From contig NZ_CP072913.1 of assembly GCF_017968885.1 (NCBI RefSeq), forward strand, positions 1,224,001 through 1,288,000: a DNA stretch of 64,000 bases. The letters are read 5' to 3'. Shown piece by piece: positions 9,893-19,325 of the stretch. The stretch is from Pseudomonas sp. Tri1. GTDB taxonomy: Bacteria > Pseudomonadota > Gammaproteobacteria > Pseudomonadales > Pseudomonadaceae. Numbering within the stretch: the stretch's first letter is position 1; every line of letters begins with the position of its first letter. Below the pieces are notes generated by a model. It ran no database searches. It was not told the origin of the DNA and saw only the letters and a list, made by a program, of their open reading frames with translations. Made by a program: the position numbers and the translations under genes.

Positions 9893-10829
9893 CGAAAGCC
9901 CCCAGGCGCTTGACGATAGACAGGTAGATGGCAATCAGCACAATGGGCACCAGCGTGAACGCCGCGGCCATGGGCATGTTGCCGATGGCGCCTTGCTGGG
10001 CGTAGACCATGCTGCCGACGAAATAACCCGGCGGGCCCACCAATTGCGGCACGATGAAATCCCCCAACGTCAGCGAGAAGGTGAAGATCGAGCCGGCGGC
10101 AATGCCCGGGATCGACAGCGGCAAGATCACCTGCATGAACGTCTGGCGCGGTCTGGCGCCCAAGTCTGCCGAGGCTTGCAGCAGCGACGGTGGCAAGCGT
10201 TCCAGGGACGCCTGGATCGGCAGGATCATGAACGGCAGCCAGATGTAGACGAACACCAGGAAACGTCCCAGGTGTGAGGTGGACAAGGTGCTGCCGCCCA
10301 CGCCGGGAATCCCCAGAACGAACTGCAACAGTGGTTCCAGCCCCAGGTGCTGGACGAACCATTGCGCCACGCCGCCCTTGGCCAGCAGCAGCGTCCAGGC
10401 ATAGGCCTTGACGATGTAGCTGGCCCACATCGGCAGCATCACCGCGATGTAGAAAAACGCCTTGGTCTTGCCGCTGGTGTAGCGCGCCATGTAGTAGGCA
10501 ATCGGGAACGCGACGATGGCGCTGGCGATGGACACGACGATGGCCATGCTCAAGGTGCGCAGGATGATGTCGAAGTTCGACGGTTGGAACAGTGCCGTGA
10601 AGTTCGCCAGGGTCAGGTCGGGGGTGACCGCCATGGTGAAGTCATCGAAAGTGTAGAAGCCCTGCCAGAGCAAGGTCAGCAGCGAGCCCAGGTAGATCGC
10701 ACCGAACCAGATCAACGGCGGCACCAGCAACATCGACAGGTAGAGGTTGGGGCGGCGGTACAGCAGGTTGGAAAAACGCCGCAACGGCGAACCGGATGCA
10801 GGCGTTTGGTTGATGGCCAGGGTGTTCAT
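9882..10829 (-). CDS. Polyamine-type ABC transporter permease (PotB/YdcU-like)
   Basis: 315 residues from the ATG at 10827-10829 ([18 protein letters not shown]). This start is one base past the stop of the ATPase gene, so it is preferred over an upstream frame at 10856. Multiple transmembrane segments begin at [20 protein letters not shown]. The EAA loop appears as [20 protein letters not shown]. It pairs with the downstream PotC-like permease. Confidence 0.93.
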   Translation of the reverse strand: MNTLAINQTPASGSPLRRFSNLLYRRPNLYLSMLLVPPLIWFGAIYLGSLLTLLWQGFYTFDDFTMAVTPDLTLANFTALFQPSNFDIILRTLSMAIVVSIASAIVAFPIAYYMARYTSGKTKAFFYIAVMLPMWASYIVKAYAWTLLLAKGGVAQWFVQHLGLEPLLQFVLGIPGVGGSTLSTSHLGRFLVFVYIWLPFMILPIQASLERLPPSLLQASADLGARPRQTFMQVILPLSIPGIAAGSIFTFSLTLGDFIVPQLVGPPGYFVGSMVYAQQGAIGNMPMAAAFTLVPIVLIAIYLSIVKRLGAFDAL

Positions 10830-10830
10830 C

Positions 10831-11868
10831 TCACACCTCACTGCCGACAGTATCATGCAGTGCGACCATCGCCTCCCGCGCCCAGCGTACGCTCAGGTGC
10901 TGGCCGGTCTGGTGCTGGGCGGTGTTGTCGAGCCACTGGGTATTGGCCTGGCTGAGGTTCAGGGTCTGGCCGTTGGCAAGCTTCAACTCGTAGCGCGTGG
11001 CGCTGCCCTGGTATTGGATGTCGTGAAGCAGACCGTGGACTTCTATTTCATGAGCGGCCAATGGGCCCTCGGCGAAGCGCACGTGTTCCGGACGGATCGA
11101 GAACGGCTGTGGGGAACCGCTCAGTTCTCGGGCCAGTTCACCGCGAATCACATTGGAAGTACCGACGAATTCAGCGACGAAAGTGGTTGCCGGTTTCATG
11201 TACAGGTTGCGCGGTGTATCGACCTGTTCGATGCGGCCCTTGTTGAACACCGCCACGCGGTCGGACATCGACAAGGCTTCGGTCTGGTCGTGGGTGACGA
11301 AAATGAAGGTGATGCCCAACTGGCGCTGCAGTTTCTTCAACTCGCCCTGCATCTGTTCGCGCAGCTTCAGGTCGAGGGCGCCCAGCGGTTCGTCCAGCAG
11401 CAACACCCGCGGGCGGTTGACCAGGGCACGGGCCAGGGCCACGCGTTGACGCTGGCCGCCTGAGAGTTGCACCGGCTTGCGCTCGCCATAGCCACCCAGG
11501 GCCACCATCTCCAGTGCTTCGTCGGCGCGCTTGATGCGCTCGGCCTTGGCGACGCCTTTGACTTTCAAACCGTAGGCCACGTTGTCGCGCACATTCATAT
11601 GCGGGAAGAGCGCGTAATCCTGGAACACCGTGTTGACGTCCCGCTGATAGGGCGGCAGCCCGGCGGCTTCTTCGCCATGGATGCAGATCGAGCCGGCACT
11701 GGGTTGTTCGAACCCGGCGATCAAGCGCAGGCAGGTGGTCTTGCCTGAGCCGGAAGGGCCCAGCATGGAAAAGAACTCGCCGTCCTGAATGTCGATGGAA
11801 ACCCGGTCAACGGCCTTCACTTCGCCAAACTGACGGGATACCTGGGTGAATTGGACTGCAAGCGTCAT
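10831..11868 (-). CDS. Polyamine-type ABC transporter ATP-binding protein (PotA/YdcT-like)
   Basis: 345 residues. Walker A GPSGSGKTT at residues 37-45, ABC signature LSGGQRQRVALARAL, Walker B VLLLDEPLGALD with the catalytic Glu, the FVTHDQTEAL switch histidine, and a C-terminal TOBE-type domain (the SIRPEHVRFAEGP region). The D-loop form EPLGALD is common in spermidine/putrescine importers. It is tightly coupled to the two permeases downstream. A gap of about 190 bp containing a degenerate REPIN separates it from the binding-protein gene. Confidence 0.95.
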   Translation of the reverse strand: MTLAVQFTQVSRQFGEVKAVDRVSIDIQDGEFFSMLGPSGSGKTTCLRLIAGFEQPSAGSICIHGEEAAGLPPYQRDVNTVFQDYALFPHMNVRDNVAYGLKVKGVAKAERIKRADEALEMVALGGYGERKPVQLSGGQRQRVALARALVNRPRVLLLDEPLGALDLKLREQMQGELKKLQRQLGITFIFVTHDQTEALSMSDRVAVFNKGRIEQVDTPRNLYMKPATTFVAEFVGTSNVIRGELARELSGSPQPFSIRPEHVRFAEGPLAAHEIEVHGLLHDIQYQGSATRYELKLANGQTLNLSQANTQWLDNTAQHQTGQHLSVRWAREAMVALHDTVGSEV

Positions 11869-11930
11869 GGTGCGGGGCTCCAGAAAGCGCGACTTCTATT
11901 GGATTGTTGGTGGGGGCCGGACATCGGATC

Positions 11931-12019
11931 TGTGGGAGCAATGCTTGCTCGCGATACAGGCGCCTCGGTTCCCCGAGAGACCGCGTCATCTTCATCGCGG
12001 GCAAGCCTTGTTCCCACAC
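11931..12019. repeat. Degenerate REPIN between binding-protein and ATPase genes
   Basis: TGTGGGAGCAATGCTTGCTC at the left and GCGGGCAAGCCTTGTTCCCA at the right: the two REP arms are recognisable but carry insertions and substitutions. REP elements inside operons often sit where expression of neighbouring genes differs, here between the abundant binding protein and the membrane components. Confidence 0.7.
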
Positions 12020-12059
12020 AAGAGCGGTGTTCAGCTGGGTTTCCTAAGCCGACAGAGGC

Positions 12060-13211
12060 TTACCGCCCACCCATGATCGCAATGTAGTCCTGGGTCCAGC
12101 GGCTGTACGGCACGAACTTGCCGCCCTCGGCCTGCGGGGTTTTCCAGAAGGCGATCTTGTCGAACTGGTCGAAGCCGTTGGTCTTGCAGCCTTCGGCACC
12201 GAGCAGCTCGCTGCCCTTGCACGCCGCCGGCACCGCTGGCAACGAGCCAAACCAGGCGGCCACGTCACCCTGGACTTTGGGTTGCAGCGACCAGTCCATC
12301 CACTTGTAGGCGCAATTAGGGTGCTTGGCCTCGGCGTGCAGCATCGTGGTGTCGGCCCAACCGGTGGCGCCTTCTTTCGGAATGGTCGAGGCGATCGGTT
12401 GTTTTTCGTTCATCAGGCCGTTGACCTGATACGGCCAGGCGCCGGACGCCACCACACCTTCGTTCTTGAAGTCGCTCATCTGCACGGTGGTGTCGTGCCA
12501 GTAGCGGTGGATCAACGGTTGCTGGGCCCGCAGTAATTCCAGCACGGCCTTGTACTGCGCTTCGTCGAGTTGGTACGGGTCCTTGATCCCCAGTTCTGGC
12601 TTGGCGGTCTTGAGGTACAGCGCCGCGTCGGCGATGTAGATCGGGCCATCGTAGGCTTGCACACGACCTTTGTTCGGCTTGCCGTCGGGCAGGTTCTGGG
12701 CGTTGAATAGCACGCCCCAACTGGTCGGTGCCTGCTTGAATACCTCGGTGTTGTACATCAGTACGTTCGGGCCCCACTGATACGGGGTGCCGTAGGTCTG
12801 CTGGTTGACCACATACCACGGTGCATCCTTGAGGCGTGGGTCGAGGTTCTTCCAGTTGGCGATCAATGCCGTGTTGATCGGCTGCACCCGCTTGCCGGCA
12901 ATCAGTCGCAGCGAGGCGTCACCCGAGGCAGTGACCAGGTCGTAGCCGCCCTTGGACATCAGGCTGACCATTTCGTCGGACGTCGCGGCGGTTTTCACAT
13001 TGACCTTGCAGCCGGTTTCCTTCTCGAAACCGGTCACCCAGTCGTAGGCTTTGTCGCTTTCACCGCGTTCGATGTAACCCGGCCAGGCGACGATATCCAG
13101 TTGGCCTTCGCCGGCGCCAACGGCCTTGAGCGGTTCGGCGGCCTGGAGGCTGACACTGGTCAACAGCGCGGTGGTAATTGCGCTGAGCAATACGGTCTTG
13201 TGCGCGTACAT
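12060..13211 (-). CDS. Periplasmic polyamine-type substrate-binding protein (YdcS/PotD-like)
   Basis: 383 residues with a Sec signal peptide (MYAHKTVLLSAITTALLTS, cleavage near LQAA/EP). The mature protein has the extracellular solute-binding family 1 pattern of PotD/YdcS: LDIVAWPGYIERGESDKAYD at the start, VTASGDASLRL, and the WGPNVLMYNTEVF hinge region. YdcS-type proteins bind putrescine or spermidine, and E. coli YdcS has also been linked to polyhydroxybutyrate. The actual ligand cannot be decided here. It is first of the transporter genes and follows an aldehyde dehydrogenase by about 90 bp. Confidence 0.92.
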   Translation of the reverse strand: MYAHKTVLLSAITTALLTSVSLQAAEPLKAVGAGEGQLDIVAWPGYIERGESDKAYDWVTGFEKETGCKVNVKTAATSDEMVSLMSKGGYDLVTASGDASLRLIAGKRVQPINTALIANWKNLDPRLKDAPWYVVNQQTYGTPYQWGPNVLMYNTEVFKQAPTSWGVLFNAQNLPDGKPNKGRVQAYDGPIYIADAALYLKTAKPELGIKDPYQLDEAQYKAVLELLRAQQPLIHRYWHDTTVQMSDFKNEGVVASGAWPYQVNGLMNEKQPIASTIPKEGATGWADTTMLHAEAKHPNCAYKWMDWSLQPKVQGDVAAWFGSLPAVPAACKGSELLGAEGCKTNGFDQFDKIAFWKTPQAEGGKFVPYSRWTQDYIAIMGGR

Positions 13212-13301
13212 GGAAATCCCTCTTGCTTTAATTATGGTCGGGGCAGTGTTTCAACGGGGTGAAGCGCCATTGAAGGCCTGTTATTAGAGTAGTGCTGTTA
13301 T

Positions 13302-14759
13302 CTACAGATGCTGGCCGTGGCGGGCCATGATGTGGCGCACCACGCTGTAGTCCTGGAGCGAATCGCTGGACAGATCTTTCCCATAACCCGAACGTTTCAG
13401 GCCGCCGTGGGGCATTTCGCTGACCAGCATGAAGTGGCTGTTGATCCAAGTGCAGCCGTATTGCAGTCGCGCCGCCACCTGCATCGCCTTGTCCAGGTTC
13501 TGGGTCCACACCGAGGACGCCAGGCCGTACTCGGAGTCGTTGGCCCAGTCCACTGCCTGGCTGAGTTCGTCGAAGCGGGTCACGGTGACCACTGGGCCGA
13601 ACACTTCGCGCTGGACGATTTCATCGTTTTGCTTGCAGCCGGCCAGCAGCGTGGGTTGGTAATAGAAACCGGCGCCAGAATGCACGGCCGCCCCAGTGAT
13701 TCGCTCGATGTGCGGTTGGCCGAGGGCGCGCTCAACGAAACTGGCGACCCGGTCGCGCTGGCGGGTGCTGATGAGCGGGCCGATTTCATTGTCGGCATCG
13801 CGCTTGCCGGCAAAGCGCAGGCTGCTGACCGCCGCGCCGAGCTCGGCCACCAGGCGGTCATGAATCGCGCCTTGGGCGTAGATCCGGCACGCTGCGGTGC
13901 AATCCTGCCCGGCGTTGTAATAACCGTAGGTGCGCACGCCTTCGACCACCGCCTGGAGGTCGGCGTCGTTGCACACGATCACCGGCGCCTTGCCGCCCAG
14001 CTCCAGGTGCGTGCGCTTGAGGGTTTTCGCCGCCGCCTGGAGGATCTTCTGCCCGGTGACGATATCGCCGGTCAGCGAAACCATGCGCACTTTGGGATGG
14101 CTGACCAGATGGCTGCCGACCCCTTCGCCACCCCCGCAGATGATGTTGATCACACCTCGTGGCAGGATCTCGGCCAGTGTTGGCGCCAAGGCCAGGACTG
14201 ACAGCGGCGTGTGTTCCGACGGTTTGAACACCAGCGTATTGCCGGCGGCCAGGGCCGGGGCGATCTTCCACGCGGCCATCATGATCGGGTAATTCCACGG
14301 CGCGATGGACGCCACCACGCCAATCGGGTCGCGGCGCACCATGCTGGTGTAGCCGGGCAGGTATTCGCCACTGAGCTGGCCGGTCTGGCAGCGTACGGCG
14401 CCAGCAAAGAAACGGAACACGTCCACTGTGGCGTTCAGGTCATCCTGGCGTGCCAGGTGCAGCGGCTTGCCGCAGTTCAGGGATTCGAGGCGGGCCAGGT
14501 AGTCGGCGTTTTTCTCGATGGCACTGGCAATCTCCAGCAGCAGGTTCGAGCGCTGTTGCGGCGTGGTACGCGACCATCCGGCGAAGGCACGGTGGGCGGC
14601 CAGGATGGCGGCCTCAACCTGCTCGGTGCCGGCCTCGGCGATGTGTGTCAGGACTTCGCCTGTGGCCGGGTTGAGGATCGGCTCGACAAACCCGTCACCG
14701 GGGACCAATTCCCCGTCGATCAGCAACGCGGTACACAACGGAGTTTGCGTGCCAGCCAT
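13302..14759 (-). CDS. Aldehyde dehydrogenase, second gamma-aminobutyraldehyde dehydrogenase-like enzyme
   Basis: 485 residues from the ATG at 14757-14759 ([20 protein letters not shown]). The open frame continues to 14837 but lacks family similarity there. Catalytic residues: Glu253 in HLELGGKAP and Cys287 in [11 protein letters not shown]. The sequence aligns along its whole length with the ALDH at 7501-8931, including shared [20 protein letters not shown] and SEMPHG segments, so the two are paralogues. It opens the leftward cluster just upstream of the binding protein and may handle a different amino-aldehyde. Confidence 0.88.
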   Translation of the reverse strand: MAGTQTPLCTALLIDGELVPGDGFVEPILNPATGEVLTHIAEAGTEQVEAAILAAHRAFAGWSRTTPQQRSNLLLEIASAIEKNADYLARLESLNCGKPLHLARQDDLNATVDVFRFFAGAVRCQTGQLSGEYLPGYTSMVRRDPIGVVASIAPWNYPIMMAAWKIAPALAAGNTLVFKPSEHTPLSVLALAPTLAEILPRGVINIICGGGEGVGSHLVSHPKVRMVSLTGDIVTGQKILQAAAKTLKRTHLELGGKAPVIVCNDADLQAVVEGVRTYGYYNAGQDCTAACRIYAQGAIHDRLVAELGAAVSSLRFAGKRDADNEIGPLISTRQRDRVASFVERALGQPHIERITGAAVHSGAGFYYQPTLLAGCKQNDEIVQREVFGPVVTVTRFDELSQAVDWANDSEYGLASSVWTQNLDKAMQVAARLQYGCTWINSHFMLVSEMPHGGLKRSGYGKDLSSDSLQDYSVVRHIMARHGQHL

Positions 14760-14864
14760 GTTCGCGTTCTCTATAAAAGGGGGGGCTACTGCTGTCAGTG
14801 ATGCAGCAAGACTAGTGCTCAGCCTTAAACCCGACAAATTCTAAATACTCAAGGCTGCATTCGA

Positions 14865-15779
14865 TTAAATAGATGGCTTGCGTCCACCATGGGGTTGTTC
14901 CCGGGCGACAGTCAAAAACGGATCGACCAACGCCGGTCGCGCGGTGCCCCGGCGCCAGGCCAGGCCCACATCGAGGGTCTGGCTGAGGTCGGCAATCGGG
15001 CGCGCCTCGATGATGTCGCCCTCCAGCGACCACGGGCGGTAGGTCATGTCTGGCTGTATCGACACCCCCAATCCGGCCGCCACCAGGCTGCGCACCGCTT
15101 CGGTCGAGGCGGTGCGCAGGGTGATCTTCGGTTGCAGGCCGGCACCGCGCCACAGGCGCTGGGCGTTGCGGTCCATCTCATCGACATTGAGTTGGATCAG
15201 CGGCTCGCGGGCGACATCGGCCAGGTTGATGCTGTCATGTTCCAGCAGCGGATGCTGGGCCGGCAGCCACAAGCGGTGGGGCGAATGGGTCAATACTTCG
15301 GTTTGCAAGGCGTGACGGTCTTCGAGGTTGGAGAGGATCAGTACCCCGACGTCAATTTCGCCACTGACCAGCAGATGCTCGATGTACGGCCGTTCGTCTT
15401 CCATCACGCGGATCGCCACATTGGGGTAGGCGCGCTGGAAGCGGGTCAGCAGATCCGCCAGGTAATAACCGGCCACCAGGCTGGTGACGCCGATGGTGAC
15501 TTGGCCGGCCACCTGGTCGGTGCTTTGTTGCAGGCTGCGTTTGGCGTTGTCGACGGTGGCCAGGATCAAGTGGGCCTGGCGCAGGAATTGATGCCCCTGG
15601 TGAGTCAGGGTCATGCCCTTGGCGTGGCGATTGAACAGGCTGACACCGATTTCCTGTTCCAGTTGCTGGATGGCCAGGGTCAAGGTGGACTGGGAAATGA
15701 ATGCGGTTTGCGCGGCGGCGGAGATCGAACCGGTTTCGGCTACGGCGATGAAATGACGGATCTGGCGCAGGGTCATCAT
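14865..15779 (-). CDS. LysR-family transcriptional regulator
   Basis: 304 residues from the first of two adjacent ATGs (15777-15779; the second is 15774-15776): MMTLRQIRHFIAVAETGSIS. A winged helix-turn-helix covers residues of about 5-62 (AAAQTAFISQSTLTLAIQQL, then GVSLFNR), followed by a periplasmic-binding-protein-like effector domain. It lies 105 bp upstream of the second aldehyde dehydrogenase on the same strand and divergent from yebE. The position suggests control of the polyamine-type transport/catabolism cluster, possibly with autoregulation. That is inference only. Confidence 0.9.
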   Translation of the reverse strand: MMTLRQIRHFIAVAETGSISAAAQTAFISQSTLTLAIQQLEQEIGVSLFNRHAKGMTLTHQGHQFLRQAHLILATVDNAKRSLQQSTDQVAGQVTIGVTSLVAGYYLADLLTRFQRAYPNVAIRVMEDERPYIEHLLVSGEIDVGVLILSNLEDRHALQTEVLTHSPHRLWLPAQHPLLEHDSINLADVAREPLIQLNVDEMDRNAQRLWRGAGLQPKITLRTASTEAVRSLVAAGLGVSIQPDMTYRPWSLEGDIIEARPIADLSQTLDVGLAWRRGTARPALVDPFLTVAREQPHGGRKPSI

Positions 15780-15955
15780 GGACGAATATCCGGTAGGCGG
15801 TTTTATCGAATGATCTGAGTGTATATCGTTTTTTTTGAGGCTCAGTGAGCGCTTCAGGCAACATCTCGAAGCAATCTCGCTGAGGAGACCGGGCACTTTC
15901 GTTCTAGGCTGGGGGCCTTAATGATCCGGTTAACCCGAATGTGTGGAGGTCTTAA
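15780..15955. promoter_or_regulatory. Divergent promoter region LysR / yebE
   Basis: 176 bp between the divergent starts. It must hold both promoters. A T/A-rich stretch at about 15818-15835 lies close to the LysR start. No LysR T-N11-A box was confidently assigned. Confidence 0.4.
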
Positions 15956-16666
15956 ATGAACACCCGTGGATTGCTCGATCAGCTACTCAAGTCCGGTCAG
16001 GAAATGTTGCAGAACAAGGCTGGCGGTGCCCAGGGCAAGTCGTCAGGCGGTTTGGGCGGCTTGCTCGGCGGCTCCGGAGGGCTGGGCGGGATGCTTTCCG
16101 GCGCGGGTGGCGGGGCGTTGGCCGCCGGGGCCATGGGCCTGCTACTGGGCAACAAGAAAGCCCGCAACTTCGGCGGCAAGGCCCTGGCCTATGGTGGCCT
16201 GGCCGCCTTGGGCGTGATCGCCTACAAAGCCTATGGCAACTGGCAGGCCCAGCAGGGCAACGCACCGAAAACCGAACCGCAGACCCTGGATCGCGTTCCC
16301 CCGGCACAGGTCGAGCAGCACAGCCAGGCGATCCTCAAGGCGCTGGTGGCAGCGGCCAAGGCCGATGGCCACGTGGACGAGCGTGAGCGCCAGTTGATCG
16401 AAGGCGAATTCACCAAGCTCGATAATGACCAGGAACTGCAACACTGGCTGCACGCTGAACTCAACAAACCCTTGGACCCCACCGACGTCGCCCGCGCTGC
16501 CAGCACCCCGGAAATGGCCGCGGAGATGTACATCGCCAGCGTCATGTTGGTGGACGAGGAAAACTTCATGGAGAAATCCTACCTCGATGAACTGGCACGC
16601 CAACTCAAGCTGGAACCGGGGTTGAAGGTGGAGCTGGAGAAGCAGGTTCGGCAGGCAGCTCTATAA
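15956..16666 (+). CDS. yebE: DUF533/TerB-like inner-membrane protein (YebE family)
   Basis: 236 residues. The N-terminal 30 residues are polar, followed by a very Gly-rich segment (GGLGGLLGGSGGLGGML, about 31-47) and hydrophobic stretches near 50-65 and 75-90. The C-terminal half is the TerB-like helical domain with HSQAILKALVAAAKADGHVD and ERQLIEGEF. YebE-type proteins respond to envelope stress (Cpx) in enterobacteria, but their function is unknown. It is monocistronic by position, and the REPIN array starts 22 bp after its stop. Confidence 0.85.
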   Translation: MNTRGLLDQLLKSGQEMLQNKAGGAQGKSSGGLGGLLGGSGGLGGMLSGAGGGALAAGAMGLLLGNKKARNFGGKALAYGGLAALGVIAYKAYGNWQAQQGNAPKTEPQTLDRVPPAQVEQHSQAILKALVAAAKADGHVDERERQLIEGEFTKLDNDQELQHWLHAELNKPLDPTDVARAASTPEMAAEMYIASVMLVDEENFMEKSYLDELARQLKLEPGLKVELEKQVRQAAL

Positions 16667-16688
16667 AACAATCCCAACATCAGTCCTT

Positions 16689-17576
16689 GTGGGAGCGAGC
16701 CTGCTCGCGATGGCGCCCGGTCAGTCACAGCATCGTTGGCTGATACACCGCTATCGCGAGCAGGCTCGCTCCCACAATGGTTTTGTGTCGTTTGACAGTC
16801 CTGTATCCAACGCATTTTCCCGTGGGAGCGAGCCTGCTCGCGATGGCGCCCGGTCAGTCACAGCATCGTTGGCTGATGCACCGCTATCGCGAGCAAGCTC
16901 GCTCCCGCAATGGTTTTGTGTCGTTTGACAGTCCTGTATCCAACGCATTTTCCCGTGGGAGCGAGCTTGCTCGCGATGGCGCCCGATCAGTCACAGCGTC
17001 GTTGGCTGATGCACCGCTATCGCGAGCAAGCTCGCTCCCACAATGGTTTTGTGTCGTTTGACAGTCCTGTATCCAACGCATTTTCCCGTGGGAGCGAGCC
17101 TGCTCGCGATGGCGTCCGGTCAGTCACAGCATCGTTGGCTGATGCACCGCTATCGCGAGCAAGCTCGCTCCCGCAATGGTTTTGTGTCGTTTGACAGTCC
17201 TGTATCCAACGCATTTTCCCGTGGGAGCGAGCTTGCTCGCGATGGCGCCCGGTCAGTCACAGCATCGTTGGCTGATGCACCGCTATCGCGAGCAAGCTCG
17301 CTCCCGCAATGGTTTTGTGTCGTTTGACAGTCCTGTATCCAACGCATTTTCCCGTGGGAGCGAGCTTGCTCGCGATGGCGCCCGGTCAGTCACAGCATCG
17401 TTGGCTGATGCACCGCTATCGCGAGCAGGCTCGCTCCCGCAATGGTTTTGTGTCGTTTGACAGTCCTGTATCCAACGCATTTTCCTGTGGGAGCGAGCTT
17501 GCTCGCGATGGCGCCCGGTCAGTCACAGCATCGTTGGCTGATGCACCGCTATCGCGAGCAGGCTCGCTCCCACAAG
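16689..17576 (+). repeat. Tandem array of seven REPINs, period exactly 133 bp
   Basis: Copies of GTGGGAGCGAG start at 16689, 16822, 16955, 17088, 17221, 17354 and 17487, each 133 bp after the last. Each unit is a REPIN of about 87 bp (two inverted REP arms around GCCCGGTCAGTCACAGCATC and flanking sequence) plus a 46-bp spacer. The seventh REPIN has no following spacer copy. Units differ at only a handful of positions (C/T in the left arm, A/G in the right arm, CCCAC/CCCGC at the right edge). The array lies between the yebE stop and the wsp promoter region. It creates repeated open frames of 65 and 94 codons on both strands that are not genes. Confidence 0.97.
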
Positions 17577-17702
17577 GGGGCATTGCTCATTTTGAGAAAA
17601 CGGTGAACTTCGGCCTCGCCAAAATCACCCCACAGCGCCATACAGACGCAACGCTGCCCTCGGCTATACTCCCCAGCATTTTCAAGTGCCCGAGGTTTTA
17701 CT
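17577..17702 (+). promoter_or_regulatory. wsp operon leader/promoter region
   Basis: 126 bp between the last REPIN and the WspA start. A TATACT hexamer at 17665-17670 could be a -10 box about 33 bp before the start codon, but the matching -35 is weak (ACAGAC at 17642-17647). GAGG at about 17692 is the ribosome-binding site for the GTG start. Confidence 0.4.
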
Positions 17703-19325
17703 GTGAAGAACTGGACGTTGCGCCAACGTATCCTGGCGAGTTTTGCGGTGATCATCGCCATCATGCTGCTGATGGTGATCGTCTCGTATTCACGGTTGTT
17801 GAAAATCCAGGACAGTGAAGAGCGGGTGCGTGCCGATGCGGTGCCGGGGGTGTATTACAGCTCCATGATTCGCGGCGGCTGGGTCGACAGCTACGTCCTG
17901 ACCCAGCAGATCGTCGGCCTTTCGGGGCATCGAGAAGTCACGGCCGAGGACAAGGCCCGCTACCAGGGCTTCGAGCAACATCTGCGCGAGGAAATCCAGA
18001 ACTATCAAAAGCTGATCCAGAATCCTGCCGACCAAGCCTCTTTCGACGAGTTCGAAGCCAATCACCAGGCGTTCAACCAGGCATTGGCAAAGGTCCTGGA
18101 CCTGTATCAGCGCAAGGATTACGAAGGCGCACGGCTGGCCCTGGAGAAAGAGCTGACGCCGGCATGGCTCGACGGTCGGGGGCACTTGAATCACATCATC
18201 GAGCGCAATCGCGAGCTGGCGGAACAAGCCACTGGGACCATTGGCGATGCTGTGACGGCGGCCAAAGTGGCCATGGGGCTGTCGTTTCTCGTCGCATTGA
18301 TTGTCGCCTTACTCTGTGGGCTGTTGCTGATGCGCGCGATCATGGCGCCGATGAACCGCATCGTGGAAATCCTCGAGATCATGCGCAGCGGCGACCTGAG
18401 TGGACGCTTGAACCTGGCGCGCAAGGATGAGTTCGGCGCGGTGGAAACCGGTTTCAACGACATGATGGCCGAGCTGACATCGTTGGTCGCCCAGGCCCAG
18501 CGCTCTTCGGTGCAGGTCACCACCTCGGTGACCGAGATCGCTGCGACTTCCCGCCAGCAGCAGGCCACGGCGACCGAAACCGCCGCCACCACCACCGAAA
18601 TCGGTGCGACGTCGCGAGAGATTGCCGCCACGTCCCGTGACCTGGTGCGCACCATGACTGAAGTCTCTACTGCTGCCGACCAGGCTTCGGTGGCCGCCGG
18701 ATCTGGGCAGCAAGGCCTGGCGCGCATGGAAGAAACCATGCATTCGGTGATGGGCGCTGCAGACCTTGTGAACGCCAAGTTGGCGATCCTCAACGAGAAG
18801 GCCGGCAACATCAACCAAGTGGTGGTCACCATCGTCAAAGTGGCCGACCAGACCAACCTGCTGTCCCTCAACGCCGCCATCGAGGCCGAGAAAGCCGGCG
18901 AGTACGGTCGTGGTTTCGCCGTGGTCGCCACCGAAGTGCGGCGCCTGGCCGACCAGACGGCCGTGGCCACGTATGACATCGAACAGATGGTGCGTGAGAT
19001 CCAGTCTGCGGTGTCGGCAGGGGTGATGGGCATGGACAAGTTCTCCGAAGAAGTGCGCCGTGGCATGGCCGAGGTGCAACAGATCGGCGAGCAGCTGTCG
19101 CAGATCATTCATCAGGTCCAGGCGCTGGCACCGCGGGTATTGATGGTCAACGAGGGTATGCAGGCCCAGGCCACCGGTGCCGAGCAGATCAACCACGCCC
19201 TGGTGCAACTGGGCGATGCCAGCAGCCAGACCGTGGAGTCCCTGCGCCAGGCCAGTTCCGCCATCGACGAACTGAGCCAGGTGGCCGTCGGGCTGCGCAG
19301 TGGCGTCTCGCGTTTCAAAGTCTGA
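17703..19325 (+). CDS. wspA: Surface-sensing methyl-accepting chemotaxis protein WspA
   Basis: 540 residues with a GTG start ([20 protein letters not shown]) preceded by GAGG. TM1 covers about residues 11-31, a helical periplasmic domain about 32-190, TM2 about 192-212 ([20 protein letters not shown]), HAMP to about 265, and a cytoplasmic coiled coil with the conserved hairpin tip [19 protein letters not shown] near 382-400. WspA clusters at lateral positions and responds to surface contact, activating the WspE kinase. First gene of wspABCDEFR; its stop overlaps the wspB ATG (TGATGA). Confidence 0.97.
   Translation: MKNWTLRQRILASFAVIIAIMLLMVIVSYSRLLKIQDSEERVRADAVPGVYYSSMIRGGWVDSYVLTQQIVGLSGHREVTAEDKARYQGFEQHLREEIQNYQKLIQNPADQASFDEFEANHQAFNQALAKVLDLYQRKDYEGARLALEKELTPAWLDGRGHLNHIIERNRELAEQATGTIGDAVTAAKVAMGLSFLVALIVALLCGLLLMRAIMAPMNRIVEILEIMRSGDLSGRLNLARKDEFGAVETGFNDMMAELTSLVAQAQRSSVQVTTSVTEIAATSRQQQATATETAATTTEIGATSREIAATSRDLVRTMTEVSTAADQASVAAGSGQQGLARMEETMHSVMGAADLVNAKLAILNEKAGNINQVVVTIVKVADQTNLLSLNAAIEAEKAGEYGRGFAVVATEVRRLADQTAVATYDIEQMVREIQSAVSAGVMGMDKFSEEVRRGMAEVQQIGEQLSQIIHQVQALAPRVLMVNEGMQAQATGAEQINHALVQLGDASSQTVESLRQASSAIDELSQVAVGLRSGVSRFKV

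Noticed and set aside
16689..17576. CRISPR-like array
   Set aside because: The spacers are all the same sequence, the repeats are palindromic REPINs, and no cas gene is present.
16777..17818. Repeated open frames of 65 and 94 codons in the array (and a 169-codon frame at 17309-17818)
   Set aside because: They arise from the 133-bp unit length, which leaves frames open on both strands; they have no ribosome-binding sites and consist of REP sequence.
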